A DNA stretch of 34,626 nucleotides from a virus (IMGVR_UViG_3300046533_000241:1-34626), one strand, 5' to 3'; positions 7,195 through 16,794 are shown, counted from the first letter of the stretch. Notes: generated by a model from the sequence alone, not told the origin. Numbers and translations are program-made.

Positions 7195-7642
7195 TCCAGG
7201 GTTTCATCTTGGTTGGGTCCAAGTTCAATTCAACCCTGACGAGAAGAAAGTACAACTACAGGGGGCGGGGACAACTCTGGGGACGGAAAACATCCTGACG
7301 TTTATTCAGAACTCGAAAGCGGATATCTACGTGGTTGAAGATTACAAGATACGTCCAGCACGCAACCAATCAAAGTTGGAGCGGCGACGGTACGAACATC
7401 AATGGGATTCCGGTGACACTATGCGTTACATCGGAATGATTCAAGCACGCGCTCACGCTCTCGGCGCAGGATTCGTATTGCAACAGCCAGCCTGTAAACC
7501 TGCGGGGTACGGTTGGATGGGTAAGCAGTATGTGAAGGGTCGGAAGGATGCCCTAGTTCATCAGGATGATGCGACTTCTCATCTGTGTTTCTATCTCGTG
7601 AAAAATCGAGGTTGCCCACCCGATATACTGAAACGACACTAA
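7172..7642 (+). CDS. RuvC-like Holliday-junction resolvase
   Basis: A 156-residue RNase H-fold nuclease starting with GTG at 7172. The acidic triad is visible: first Asp in VLAIDPGFHLGW at the N-terminus, Glu in IYVVEDYKI in the middle, and Asp in VHQDDATSHLCFYL near the C-terminus. This matches the RuvC-type resolvases common in actinobacterial phages, which cleave branched DNA before packaging. It is the last gene of the plus-strand replication block. Its 3' 224 bases overlap the convergent WhiB frame. A weak (9/12) copy of the dispersed motif lies at 7252-7263. Confidence 0.85.
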   Translation: METVLAIDPGFHLGWVQVQFNPDEKKVQLQGAGTTLGTENILTFIQNSKADIYVVEDYKIRPARNQSKLERRRYEHQWDSGDTMRYIGMIQARAHALGAGFVLQQPACKPAGYGWMGKQYVKGRKDALVHQDDATSHLCFYLVKNRGCPPDILKRH

Positions 7643-7892
7643 TACTCTGATTTGAATTGCGAGCCACGACCTGTAGTAAATGATAAGCGTAGCTGCGTTC
7701 GGCATCAGTCGTTCCGCCCCAGATTCCAAACTGCCCGGTATTGTGTGCCCACTCTAAACAGGGACGTCTGCACGGGCATTTGTCGCAGTAGCTTTTCGCT
7801 ACACGAACCTTCTGTAGGTCTTTTGTGTCAACGAAGAATATATCGGGGTTGACACCGATACATGCGGCATCCTTTGACCACGCATGATTCAT
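7419..7892 (-). CDS. whiB: WhiB-family Fe-S transcription regulator with long tail
   Basis: Last gene of the late operon, starting three bases after the 1162-residue virion gene; AAGGG precedes the ATG. Cys11, Cys36, Cys39 and Cys45 form the WhiB C-x24-C-x2-C-x5-C 4Fe-4S pattern, and GIWGG (56-60) is the conserved turn. WhiB proteins bind host sigma factor region 4 and are almost confined to actinobacteria and their phages. The frame runs 157 residues, long for the family; the last 75 lie antisense to the RuvC-like gene and are basic and low in complexity, so they may be an overlap by-product. The start is clear, the useful C-terminus less so. A motif copy lies at 7669-7680. Confidence 0.85.
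   Translation of the reverse strand: MNHAWSKDAACIGVNPDIFFVDTKDLQKVRVAKSYCDKCPCRRPCLEWAHNTGQFGIWGGTTDAERSYAYHLLQVVARNSNQSISVVSVYRVGNLDFSRDRNTDEKSHHPDELGHPSDPSHTAYPSNRTPQVYRLAVAIRILRRERERVLESFRCNA
7669..7680 (-). repeat. Dispersed motif copy (11/12)
   Basis: Reads TTTACTACAGGT on the minus strand, inside the WhiB frame beyond GIWGG and just past the end of the RuvC-like gene. Confidence 0.75.
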
Positions 7893-7895
7893 TTC

Positions 7896-10800
7896 TCATT
7901 TGCCCTTCGCCTTATTAGATAGTCCGATGGCGTACACCAATGCATCTTCTGGCGTGGAGAATCCAGACTTCTCGGTTATCTTCCAATGCTTGTTGTAAAC
8001 CGAGTATCCGTACTTCAACTTGTGGACTTCGTAGTCACCCAAGTCCTTATTGATTTGAGACATTTGAGCTTGAACTGGATCTTGCTGTCGACGTAGTTCA
8101 CCCAGCTGTGAGTTCTCAGTAACTTTACGAGAACCAATACCTGTCAGCGTACCGATCTTGTTTGCAAGATCTTTATTGGGATCAATCAAGTCCTTGATGT
8201 TCTGAACAACTCCAAGTTTCTCTGACAGGTAGTTACCCATGTTGGGATCAATAGAACTGCCGGTGAAAGTATTCTTTCCTGTAGCTCTCTCAATCAACCA
8301 CTGGATACCAGGATTCAAAGCTCCTACGGTACTCTTAGCAAGTTGGTCAATACTTCCATTACCCACAAAACGATTCACATCTTGCGAAGGCATTGGAAGA
8401 CTGAGAACGTTAGGTTCTGATCCATCACTGATTCTAGCAAATCCAGATTCTTTAAGCCATTGGGGATACGGAACTCCCTGAGTATCGTTAGGATCAACAC
8501 CAGCAAGTTCTGAAATCATGTTGTTCAAACGTGTTGTCCCACTAATTACTCGACCTGGACGAGTTGCTGCGGCTTCAACCATTAACGGCATGGCTTTACG
8601 AGTCCAGGTGTAGAATGGCGCAATTCGCTTCATTACAGTTCGCTCGAAAGGCGTCAAGTCACCGTAGTTGATATTCCACTTGTTGACGTCCTTAGCAGCT
8701 TTTGTTGCGATCTGGTACAGACCGGCCTTGTTGTTTGCTCCAAGGTTAGCTGCATTACCTTCTTTAATGAGTCTGTCAATGAAGTGAGCGTAACGGCCTG
8801 TCTCTTCCCGGCCCTGAGCGAAGCCTTGAATCTTATTCAGAAGAGGATTTCGTCCCTCCATGAATTCACTGGAAATGAATCCCTTATTCATACCTGACAT
8901 ATCAGAAAGCCGCTTAATATCATCCCCGGTTAGAATCATGTTCCCAGCTTTAATTCTGAGTCCCGCTCTATTGCCGGTTGTCATCTTAAGGGCTTGAGTG
9001 TAACGATGTGGATTGTCTACACCGTTAAGGAAGTTCATGTAGGTATCACCGATTGCATTACGAATGTGGTGAGCAGGACGAAGTGTGGTGCTGCCAATCT
9101 TCCATCCACGCATAACCTTATCAAACTTGCGGAAGAACGCTTGAGTTTCCTCATCGCTCTTGCCCATGAATTTACTTACACTCTGATAGACTCGCTTAAC
9201 TTCAGGAGCCATGTAGAGCTTTTGGCCGGGAGCCATTTTCATTAGTGCTGGAGGCTTAACTTCTACCAGGCCTAGTTTAGAAGCAGCAATAGCATTGTCA
9301 GTAACATGACCGTAAGTATCAACTAGTCTGCGATCGAATCCTGACCGAACCATTTGTCGTTGGTGATCTGCTGTTTGAGCAAGAAGAATTTTATCCGCCT
9401 CACGAACAGGCTTCATGCCCATTTCGTCCGCTTTTGCTAGAGTAAACCTATCGTCACCAACGGCTCCGTCATGTAGGAGTTCGTTTCGAGCTTTCTTGAT
9501 ATCTCGAATCTTAGCTGGATTCCCACCCCTGTAGTGATGGTAGACGAAATCCTTAACGCGCTCGCTCTCACCATATTTACCAAGAATCTTGATCTTCTCA
9601 TCCATTTGCTGATCTGTTAGTGTCTTGAAGAATTTCTGAGCGGGTCCTAAATCCTTGCCACGAGTACCAAATTCTCCGGCAAGATCTACACCCTTCTCAG
9701 TTTCATCAGCAATACGGATACGATCAGCCTTGGAAAGTCCTTTAAACGCATCTTGAATCTCATCATGAGATTTGACGAACGAAGCAACTCCCATAGAATT
9801 TGCTTTGTCCCACAATGTGTGAGTTTCGCCAGGAAACCAATACTTGGTGCTGAACATCTTAGCAAGTCCTTGACCAGTATCGGTTGCAACAGCTTTAGCC
9901 TTAAGAGCACGAGCACCCTGATACGGAAGATCAACGATTGGAACTTTGCCAAGCGGAATTTGTTTGCCGGCTACCTTAAGTGTTAGAATCTTCCGATTGT
10001 CTTTAAATGCTTGATCTGTAATAGTTGCCATCTTCTGTTTCGCCGCATCAGCCATAACTTCTTTTTCGATCTGAGTACGTACCGCAGCTACGGCTGTTGG
10101 AGCATCTACACCTTGTGCTATAGCTTGCTGGAATAGTTTATTTGCAAGATCTTCTCGTGGAATTATCTTACCACCAATAGCTCCGCCACCTGAGGCTAGA
10201 TTCTTGGTAGCATTCTTCGCTACACGTTCAGCAGTTGCAGTTGTACCTTTAGCAGCCCCGGCTTTGAGTGCAGTTTTGATGATAGTATTATTTACATCAA
10301 CTGCGTCTCTAGCCGCAGCACCAGCCCTGAAACCTTGAGCGGCTTCTGCGGCAGTTCCAATTCCAACGTAAGAAGTTGGATCAAGCAGAGCACCACCGAC
10401 AGTAGAAATAGGTACTTTAAGATACCAAGGTATTTCTTTCTGGGGAACCATTTGACCCGTTTTAGGATCAACTACTAGGTACTTACCGGGATGATCTGGA
10501 TCTGGAACATTTGGCTGTTGATTGGCCTCCATAAGTTGGCCAAAATCTGTGTGTCTCTTACCCTGAAAAGACAAATCTATGCCATGCCAAATATCAGACA
10601 TAGATTTATTAGGATCACTTAGATCTGTAAGAGCACCTTCAATAGCAGAACCAGGCCGACCTACGTATTCCAAGTCAGTATTGGCAGCCTGCAAGACAGC
10701 TTTTCCAGCCCCTGCTAGTTTGTCAAGATAGTCACCAGGACTCCACCAGTCCATACCTTTTGAGCCGCCGGTCAAAGCTGCCGCTGCTGCAACTTTCCGC

Positions 10801-11384
10801 TTCGTTTCATCCATCTGCGCCTGAAGTTTCTGAACCTTGTCAGTAGTAACGGTAGGCATCTGACCAGTTCGCTGGTATTCAGATTGCAACGCATTACTAA
10901 TTTCAGGCGTGAGAGAACCAGTTGGCGGAGTTACAGATGCGGCAGTATCAGCCGGAGGGTTTTCTTTTAAATTTGGAGTGCCAACCTCCGGCGGCGGCGT
11001 TTTAATCGTATCATAGCCAGCAGGAAGTGTTCCTTTAGCCCATGCAGTTTTGAGTCCCTGAACAAGAGCAGCGTACTGTTTATCTTGTTGCTTGGAAGCT
11101 TCATCCGCCGTAGTATTAGAAGCCTTGTTCCGAGCAACTACTTCTTTATTAGATGCTGCCGCAGTTGTTTTAGCAGCATCAGTTGCATTCTTTGTAATTT
11201 CCTTGATAGCTGCTGTTTTAGCAGAAGCCAGAGCAGTATCTAGAGGACTCTTCCCTGTAGTCTTTGACTTCTTATTGGATTTGGCCGCAATTTTGTCAAA
11301 CCAGGGGGACGTAGCTTCTCTTGCACCAGAACTAGGCTTTCCAGCCGCTGCCCATTCCTCGTAACCACCGGGAACTACAGGCAT
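7896..11384 (-). CDS. Large internal virion / DNA ejection protein
   Basis: A 1162-residue protein, the largest in the window. The N-terminal third is Ala/Thr/Lys-rich and low in complexity (repeated TAAA, NKEVV), then Gly/Pro-rich. The middle holds helical segments, and toward the C-terminus come LRPAHHIRNAIGDTYMNFLN and MKRIAPFYTWTRKAMPL, a signature I associate with large polyvalent and internal virion proteins (LPD38-like). No tape-measure-style membrane repeats are seen. Placed after two Gln-rich virion genes, it matches P22 gp16-type ejection proteins that enter the cell with the DNA. Its ATG overlaps the upstream stop (TAATG). Position and composition support the role; enzymatic activity is not evident. 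A weak 9/12 motif copy is at 11253-11264. Confidence 0.7.
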   Translation of the reverse strand: MPVVPGGYEEWAAAGKPSSGAREATSPWFDKIAAKSNKKSKTTGKSPLDTALASAKTAAIKEITKNATDAAKTTAAASNKEVVARNKASNTTADEASKQQDKQYAALVQGLKTAWAKGTLPAGYDTIKTPPPEVGTPNLKENPPADTAASVTPPTGSLTPEISNALQSEYQRTGQMPTVTTDKVQKLQAQMDETKRKVAAAAALTGGSKGMDWWSPGDYLDKLAGAGKAVLQAANTDLEYVGRPGSAIEGALTDLSDPNKSMSDIWHGIDLSFQGKRHTDFGQLMEANQQPNVPDPDHPGKYLVVDPKTGQMVPQKEIPWYLKVPISTVGGALLDPTSYVGIGTAAEAAQGFRAGAAARDAVDVNNTIIKTALKAGAAKGTTATAERVAKNATKNLASGGGAIGGKIIPREDLANKLFQQAIAQGVDAPTAVAAVRTQIEKEVMADAAKQKMATITDQAFKDNRKILTLKVAGKQIPLGKVPIVDLPYQGARALKAKAVATDTGQGLAKMFSTKYWFPGETHTLWDKANSMGVASFVKSHDEIQDAFKGLSKADRIRIADETEKGVDLAGEFGTRGKDLGPAQKFFKTLTDQQMDEKIKILGKYGESERVKDFVYHHYRGGNPAKIRDIKKARNELLHDGAVGDDRFTLAKADEMGMKPVREADKILLAQTADHQRQMVRSGFDRRLVDTYGHVTDNAIAASKLGLVEVKPPALMKMAPGQKLYMAPEVKRVYQSVSKFMGKSDEETQAFFRKFDKVMRGWKIGSTTLRPAHHIRNAIGDTYMNFLNGVDNPHRYTQALKMTTGNRAGLRIKAGNMILTGDDIKRLSDMSGMNKGFISSEFMEGRNPLLNKIQGFAQGREETGRYAHFIDRLIKEGNAANLGANNKAGLYQIATKAAKDVNKWNINYGDLTPFERTVMKRIAPFYTWTRKAMPLMVEAAATRPGRVISGTTRLNNMISELAGVDPNDTQGVPYPQWLKESGFARISDGSEPNVLSLPMPSQDVNRFVGNGSIDQLAKSTVGALNPGIQWLIERATGKNTFTGSSIDPNMGNYLSEKLGVVQNIKDLIDPNKDLANKIGTLTGIGSRKVTENSQLGELRRQQDPVQAQMSQINKDLGDYEVHKLKYGYSVYNKHWKITEKSGFSTPEDALVYAIGLSNKAKGK

Positions 11385-12571
11385 TACTTCGCCGTTGCGG
11401 TTCTAAGGTTGGCCTTCTGACCAATTGCCTGACCCGGATTAGCCATTCTGTAGTAATATTGTGCAAGCATCAAAGGATCATTCACGTTACTAGTACCAGC
11501 GTTAGGATCATCAGTCATCTTAGAGAGTGGACCCCACAAATCAGATGGCTGAATACCGGATGGGTTTACAGACGATGCGGCCGAACTAGATCCTCCGCTC
11601 TTTTTACTGCTTCCACCTTTCTTTCCGCCACTACCACCTCCGCCTCCGCCTCCAGAACCACCTGCGGCTCCAGCTTGTACAGCGGCCAATTGATTCTGTA
11701 GAGTTGCCAACGCAATCTCCTGTTGCTGCTTCGCCAAATCCTGCGAAGAAGACGTTGCCATGTATTGCTGATACAACTGATTCGGATCGGCAAGACCCCA
11801 ATGCTGCTGAGCCATCTCAGCCAAAGCGTCACGAGTCTGAGTTCCCTGAACTGCTGAACTCAAAGCTCTTTGTTGCAGAAGATCATCTATGATCCCTCGC
11901 CGCTGATCGAAGGTGGCCTGAGCATTCCCTTTATTCGTAGCGTTGATTGCACCCAGTCTTGCAAGCTGATCCTGCAAATTGGACGTTTGGGAACCTGCCC
12001 CTGTAGTCTGTCCCAAACCAATCGAATTGGCGAAGTCTTGATTTGCATTCACGCGACCCTGACCGAACTGCTGAACATCTTGACCGGCTTGATCGAAATA
12101 ACCGCCGATCTTCTGACCTTGGGCAGCGCTTCGTTGCTCGAAATCTTGTCGTCCAGCACCCAAAGCTTTGGAAAGCTGATCGTAGTAGCCAGCAACGTTC
12201 TTATCAGTGTTCTGGTACAACTGACTTTGAAGCGTTGGAATCGCCAGGTACGGATTCGGAGTGAAAGTTTTGCCAGCATCCGAAAGAGCCTTTGTCATAT
12301 CAGCGATCGTCATGTTATTGCCATTGGGATCGTTGATTTGAGTCTGGCCCTGATAGAATTTGTCCAAGTAGCCGCCAGGCTTACTGAATGCTTCCCAGTT
12401 CGGTCCCATCGAACCACCGAAGTCAGCATTACTCATCACAGATTGAACCGGCATCTGGCCGGCTTGATCCAGATACGGACCCTTGTTAACTGGTCCTGGT
12501 GCAGATGGCTGCAAATTCTTTACAGCGGCAGCATAGTAATCAGGACTTGTAACACTAGCTGAGGTAGCCAT
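11384..12571 (-). CDS. Gln/Gly-rich internal virion protein
   Basis: 395 residues. It opens MATSASVTSPDYYAAA, close in pattern to the gene just upstream (MATGTMGNLDSPQYYAQQ), which suggests an old duplication. The body has helical Gln-rich stretches (QQRALSS, QQEIALATLQNQLAAVQ), and a Gly/Ser/Lys linker near residues 300-330 includes a run of glycines. Such composition is typical of podovirus internal core or ejection proteins. It abuts both neighbours by stop/start overlap. A weak (9/12) motif copy is at 11999-12010. Function is inferred from context only. Confidence 0.6.
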   Translation of the reverse strand: MATSASVTSPDYYAAAVKNLQPSAPGPVNKGPYLDQAGQMPVQSVMSNADFGGSMGPNWEAFSKPGGYLDKFYQGQTQINDPNGNNMTIADMTKALSDAGKTFTPNPYLAIPTLQSQLYQNTDKNVAGYYDQLSKALGAGRQDFEQRSAAQGQKIGGYFDQAGQDVQQFGQGRVNANQDFANSIGLGQTTGAGSQTSNLQDQLARLGAINATNKGNAQATFDQRRGIIDDLLQQRALSSAVQGTQTRDALAEMAQQHWGLADPNQLYQQYMATSSSQDLAKQQQEIALATLQNQLAAVQAGAAGGSGGGGGGGSGGKKGGSSKKSGGSSSAASSVNPSGIQPSDLWGPLSKMTDDPNAGTSNVNDPLMLAQYYYRMANPGQAIGQKANLRTATAK

Positions 12572-13335
12572 TAGGCTGGTACTCCTTGTGCGGCTGCAAT
12601 CTGCTTGAGAAGAGCAAGTTGCTGTTGATTTCCTGCTGTCTGCGTTTGATTAAATTGCGCCAACAAAGCCGCATTCGCTTGATCCTGTGTTTGTTGCAAC
12701 TGGCGAGCAGCTTGTTGTTGAGCCTGCTGTTGAACCCAGTTACTTAGATCACTGGTATATTTACTTTCGAGGCCACCAAGACCTTGTTCGTAGTCAGACT
12801 GAGTTCCCAAGCGTTGCGTTGAAAGCTGATTCAAAGCTTGCGCTCGTGAAGATGCGAGTTGATCGAGTTTCTGTGCGTAGTTCTGACCAAGTGAAGCTCG
12901 TTGGTCAGTTGTGATTCCAGAACTTAGTATACCCTGGAAAGCCATTCGATCCATCAACTGTTTCATATCTGCATCTTGATTCTGTAGCTGGTAGCCACGG
13001 TTTTTCTCGTAGTTGGTATTGATAAGTCCTTCTGACTCATCGTAGCCAGCCATCTTCTGTGCAGTAGTTCCGTAAAGATTTGTAACGCCTTGATCGAATC
13101 CAGCATTGTACGGAGCACCTGCGGCATCAGTTGCTCCTTGAACAGAACCCATCAATCTACGACGAATTGCTTCTGGATCAGGTGAAGCCATTGGTGGAGC
13201 AGCAGGTTGCGGTTGTGACGGATCAGGAACTCCAATACCACCCGGCTGAGACATAGGAGCCGAAGGATTCATTTGGCTTCTCTGTTGTGCGTAGTATTGT
13301 GGAGAATCTAGATTCCCCATAGTTCCTGTTGCCAT
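12571..13335 (-). CDS. Gln-rich virion protein, paralogue-like to the next gene
   Basis: 254 residues, with a Pro-rich N-terminal section (QPQPAAPP), then long helices dense in Gln and Ala (QQQAQQQAARQLQQTQDQ region) suggesting a coiled coil. It has no signal peptide and no enzymatic motif. Its first 20 residues resemble those of the following gene. It is probably an internal head or ejection protein assembled with the two larger neighbours downstream. It starts where the previous gene ends, at 13335. Confidence 0.6.
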   Translation of the reverse strand: MATGTMGNLDSPQYYAQQRSQMNPSAPMSQPGGIGVPDPSQPQPAAPPMASPDPEAIRRRLMGSVQGATDAAGAPYNAGFDQGVTNLYGTTAQKMAGYDESEGLINTNYEKNRGYQLQNQDADMKQLMDRMAFQGILSSGITTDQRASLGQNYAQKLDQLASSRAQALNQLSTQRLGTQSDYEQGLGGLESKYTSDLSNWVQQQAQQQAARQLQQTQDQANAALLAQFNQTQTAGNQQQLALLKQIAAAQGVPA

Positions 13336-13616
13336 CAGAAACCGCCTTGTAGCTGTGACTGAACCTTGCCTGCTCTACGACTCTTCTGCAACCTACGTTT
13401 AATTGCTTCTTGCATCAATGCATTTTGAGTACCAGGAACTCCCATAGTTTGTGCTCTTGTACCAACTCGGGGAGCAGGAGAACCCCCTTGGTACACGTTT
13501 GTTCCACGAGCAGCTTGCCCCATCGGACCACGGGAATCAACTAGTCCCAAAAGAGAAGCAATTAGACCACCGGAACTTCCCTGTGCTTGTCCTGGCAAAC
13601 CTCTCGCTGGCGGCAT
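13335..13616 (-). CDS. Small basic Gly-rich virion-operon protein
   Basis: 93 residues, rich in Gly, Gln and Arg, with a basic C-terminal helix (QEAIKRRLQKSRRAGK). The MPPARGLPGQ N-terminus and short low-complexity segments suggest a disordered protein that could bind DNA or bridge larger virion proteins. It lies directly between the 103-residue gene and the Gln-rich protein with one-base spacing. I recognise no family. Confidence 0.5.
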   Translation of the reverse strand: MPPARGLPGQAQGSSGGLIASLLGLVDSRGPMGQAARGTNVYQGGSPAPRVGTRAQTMGVPGTQNALMQEAIKRRLQKSRRAGKVQSQLQGGF

Positions 13617-13928
13617 TTAAACTCCTGAGGTATTAGGAGGCCAATTGGCTTGAACTGCGGATAAAATCTCTTCATCTGTAATTACTGTTGGATCAAGACC
13701 TGGATTCTCAGTACCTGCATTAAGCGCATACTCGTACTGATCCTCTGTAGCTATACTGACAGGCCAACTAAACGTTACCCAGACATTTGCATAAGTTTGT
13801 TTGAGTGCCTTGGCATAGTCAGTTTCAGAAAGCTCAGGGTTATTGTAAGCTTCCTTCTGAACAGCAGCAGTAACTCGTCCATTGAGATTCATATCGTTGA
13901 CTTGTGTATTGAGACTTGAGTAGCTCAT
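13617..13928 (-). CDS. Unknown 103-residue late protein
   Basis: ATG at 13928 chosen because AGGA lies five bases upstream; the earlier in-frame ATG at 13934 overlaps that site. It is acidic with several Tyr/Trp residues, and the predicted helices include VTAAVQKEAYNNPELSE. The C-terminal part (DEEILSAVQANWPPNTSG) recalls small fibre-assembly or chaperone-type proteins found after fibre genes, but no motif confirms this. It follows the fibre-like gene by nine bases. Confidence 0.5.
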   Translation of the reverse strand: MSYSSLNTQVNDMNLNGRVTAAVQKEAYNNPELSETDYAKALKQTYANVWVTFSWPVSIATEDQYEYALNAGTENPGLDPTVITDEEILSAVQANWPPNTSGV

Positions 13929-13936
13929 AAGCATCC

Positions 13937-15562
13937 TTAGTTAGCGTAAAGTTTAGCTGATGCATAATAATCCCACCACATAGCTGGATTATTAGTTGGG
14001 CCAGCGCCTCGGAATGTAGGTACATAACTATTACCAGCAGTTACTGGAAAAACTAGGATAAGACTACCGCTTATCATTTGCCAAGTTGAAGCAGGAGGAC
14101 CCGTACTAGCTGGAATAGTATATACCTGCATTGCACCTGAAACTCCGGTAACACTATTTGAGTAAAGACCAGCATACATTCCTGTTGTTAGCTGACCACT
14201 GGCAAATCCAAAAGCAATCGGACTAATGATAACTTCAGCCCATCCATTTACAGTAGCAGTAAGGGTAGGTAAATTATTGTCAGCAACCCCAACACTTGCT
14301 CCCATGCTAAACTGGGAATGGACGGTATATCCGCCTACTACTTTGGGCAGAGTCCAGATTGTATCAAAATTAGCTGCACTGTATTTAGTGAGTACTGCTC
14401 CAGCCGCACCACCTGATGGTACTGGTTGATTTGCCCAAGCAACATCCATATCTGTAGCTGATTGCTTGACAATTATTTGTCCAGAAGTACCTCCAACTGG
14501 AACTGGACCACCAGATGGTCCACGATCACCTTTTGTTCCACCGACAGGGACTACTGAACAAAACGAACTACCAGCTAGAGGAACACCAGTAGTATTAGCA
14601 ATATTGCAGGATAAAACAAGATAATCACCAACCGCCATATCAAATACAGCATCAATAGATGCTTCAACATAATTACCAGTCGGTCCACCCGGCCCTACTA
14701 CACTTGGAGAGGATTGACTAATTCCACCAGCATTGTAATGCTGAATCATTACTCTAGTGTATTGAAAAGCACTACCACCACCATTCCATGATGCTGTGCA
14801 AGTAACTTTGTATTTACCAGCCAATGCAGGAGTTATCCGTTGATTACTATTAGCTAGTGAAAATCCATTACTACGTGTAGTTGTCCAACCCATAAGGTAC
14901 GCAACATCAGAACCTGGAGCAGTGGGTGATCCTCCTAACACACCGTACCAATAATTTGATTGAACCAGAGTTACATCTGGACCTTGCGGTCCTATTGGTC
15001 CTTGTGCGCCTGCGGCGGTTCTATGCGCCGAAAAATGAAATACTTGACCCTGGTTAGATCCAGAATCGATATAAGCTTGAAGTTCTACAACATCACCTGC
15101 CGTAACCAATCCGCCGTAGGTAACTGATTGATTAGGCCACGGTGCATAGCCAGAACCGAGCGACTGATGACTCCCTACATTAAGATTGAACTGAACACGC
15201 GTATTAGCAACCAATGAATTTACGAGAGCCGCTGATGCAGTAATGACATAATGACCAGTAATAAGACAAGTTACCGAACCATTAGCGTTTAATTGAAATG
15301 GAGGTGGCGCACTAACTTCTGTGAAAGCAGCAATCGGCAAACGGGTGAATGCTGACGACGTCATATTTGTTGCTACACCAGTTGTAGTGGTGACAACGTA
15401 ACTATCAGTACCGCCACCGCCACCAGACACTGCATTCCAAGATGTGCCGTCACTTAAGTACAACGTTTTGGAAGTAGTGTTGAAATACGTATCTCCCGCA
15501 GAGCCTACTGCGGGAGCGGTAGCATACGGTGCAGCATTTGTAGTTCCGTAGCTTCTAGGCAT
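13937..15562 (-). CDS. Tail fibre / receptor-binding protein
   Basis: 541 residues from the ATG at 15562, which overlaps the upstream stop (TAATG); the longer frame beginning at 15646 only runs inside the preceding gene. It opens with a fibre-attachment-like module (GSAGDTYFNTTSKTLYLSDG, SWNAVSGGGGG), the same FN-type theme as the upstream gene's QLWYDSANNILKWWNGSGW. Short collagen-like triplets follow (GAQGPIGPQGP; GGTKGDRGPSGG). The rest is beta-rich and Thr/Ser/Gly-heavy, as in trimeric fibres. It is the likely host-recognition protein at the tail tip. Confidence 0.75.
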   Translation of the reverse strand: MPRSYGTTNAAPYATAPAVGSAGDTYFNTTSKTLYLSDGTSWNAVSGGGGGTDSYVVTTTTGVATNMTSSAFTRLPIAAFTEVSAPPPFQLNANGSVTCLITGHYVITASAALVNSLVANTRVQFNLNVGSHQSLGSGYAPWPNQSVTYGGLVTAGDVVELQAYIDSGSNQGQVFHFSAHRTAAGAQGPIGPQGPDVTLVQSNYWYGVLGGSPTAPGSDVAYLMGWTTTRSNGFSLANSNQRITPALAGKYKVTCTASWNGGGSAFQYTRVMIQHYNAGGISQSSPSVVGPGGPTGNYVEASIDAVFDMAVGDYLVLSCNIANTTGVPLAGSSFCSVVPVGGTKGDRGPSGGPVPVGGTSGQIIVKQSATDMDVAWANQPVPSGGAAGAVLTKYSAANFDTIWTLPKVVGGYTVHSQFSMGASVGVADNNLPTLTATVNGWAEVIISPIAFGFASGQLTTGMYAGLYSNSVTGVSGAMQVYTIPASTGPPASTWQMISGSLILVFPVTAGNSYVPTFRGAGPTNNPAMWWDYYASAKLYAN

Positions 15563-16794
15563 TACCCCATAACCACCGCTCTGTACCCAGCGCCAAGATT
15601 CGGATTGTACCGAATTACTGCAGTGTTGACCGTAGTTGCATCCCAATCAACTTCAACAGAAGTATAGGGAGAAGCACCATTGTGTACCATCAGCATAATA
15701 TCTTGGGTATTCAAGTTGTGTGTAATAGTTTCAGGACTGGCAGTTCCTGTTAAAGCGACCGCAAACTTCTTTCCATAGCCTGCAAGTGAAGCTACAGTAG
15801 CCATCACCGCAGTATTCACATGCAGTTCGTCAGCATTGACGATTAGAGAAGTATCACCAGTAATGACGTTCAGAACGTTTCCGGTCTGAGTCATACCAGC
15901 ACCAGCAGTTACAGAACCACCACCTGCGAACTGAACAAAGGTCAGACCAGTAGTACCAATAGTAATTGGCGAGTCATTAGTACAAACCCAAGCCGTATCA
16001 GCGTTGGTAGTACCCTGCTCCACGAATACTGCCGTACCTAATATTTCAGTCCCGCTATCAGCATCAGTAGCTCTAGTCCAAGCACCAGATGCCGCAACCC
16101 AAATACCATTTTCAGAAGCGGTAGTTTGTGTCTTCAGCAGAATGCGGTCACCTGAATTGACGAGAACCCCATCCATATTCTGGCCAGTTCCCGATATCGG
16201 AGTCAAGTTGTAGCCCGCGATACCAGTAAGTCGCACCGAATCTTTCCACGACAGACCTGCAACCAAATTATCTACGTAGTTCTTATTTGCAGCATCCGTA
16301 CCAGTTTGCGGATCACCCAACGAAGCAAGTCGTTGATTATTCATACCAACAGTAAATTGAGGCAATCCTAGTGCAGACAAATGAATAGCTGCATGAGCAG
16401 CGTCATCGTGAACTGGATTACCGTGAATGTGATCCGAACGAGCAAGAGTTAGAGCAGCACCATTACCAGAAGCACTACCAAAAACTGTTTCAGCTGTGAT
16501 AGCTCCAAATGCTTCTCGACCATGCTTGTGATCTTCACGAGCATACGTAGTAGCAGTTCCAACTACTGCGGCATCTCCAACTGCTTGAGTTGTTACCGTT
16601 GTAGCCGGTACTGCTCCTGCTCCGCCTTGTGCAGCAACCCAACCAGAACCATTCCACCATTTTAGAATGTTGTTAGCAGAATCATACCAAAGCTGACCAG
16701 TTACAGGTGTTCCCGGTGCTGATCCCTGATTCTGAACTTTGGCATTACGAAGCTCATTCTGGACAAGATCGATGGCTCCGTAAAAGGTGGGCAT
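15562..16794 (-). CDS. Tail fibre protein with HxH motifs
   Basis: 410 residues; GGGGA precedes the ATG. Two metal-type motifs, REDHKHG and RSDHIHG, match the His-rich pairs that bind iron along the axis of phage fibres. NKNYVDNLVAGLSWKDSV is a short helix common to T4/T7-type fibre shafts. The beta-rich body then includes ASENGIWVAASGAWTRATDAD, a repeat seen in many phage tail proteins. A shorter REDHVHV occurs in the upstream gene. It is probably the shaft or attachment part of the adsorption apparatus. Confidence 0.75.
   Translation of the reverse strand: MPTFYGAIDLVQNELRNAKVQNQGSAPGTPVTGQLWYDSANNILKWWNGSGWVAAQGGAGAVPATTVTTQAVGDAAVVGTATTYAREDHKHGREAFGAITAETVFGSASGNGAALTLARSDHIHGNPVHDDAAHAAIHLSALGLPQFTVGMNNQRLASLGDPQTGTDAANKNYVDNLVAGLSWKDSVRLTGIAGYNLTPISGTGQNMDGVLVNSGDRILLKTQTTASENGIWVAASGAWTRATDADSGTEILGTAVFVEQGTTNADTAWVCTNDSPITIGTTGLTFVQFAGGGSVTAGAGMTQTGNVLNVITGDTSLIVNADELHVNTAVMATVASLAGYGKKFAVALTGTASPETITHNLNTQDIMLMVHNGASPYTSVEVDWDATTVNTAVIRYNPNLGAGYRAVVMG

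Noticed and set aside
7849-7878. Plus-strand TTGACACCGAT inside WhiB as a promoter
   Set aside because: No TAnnnT-like -10 at 17-18 bases and no plus-strand gene downstream.
11870-12562. 230-residue plus-strand ORF opposite the Gln/Gly-rich virion gene
   Set aside because: It is antisense to a virion gene with strong late-operon coupling, lacks a ribosome site and has the Leu/Ile/Arg-rich look of a shadow frame.
13840-15646. N-terminal extension of the 541-residue fibre to 15646
   Set aside because: The extra residues are the preceding fibre gene read in another frame; ATG 15562 overlaps that gene's stop in the usual way.
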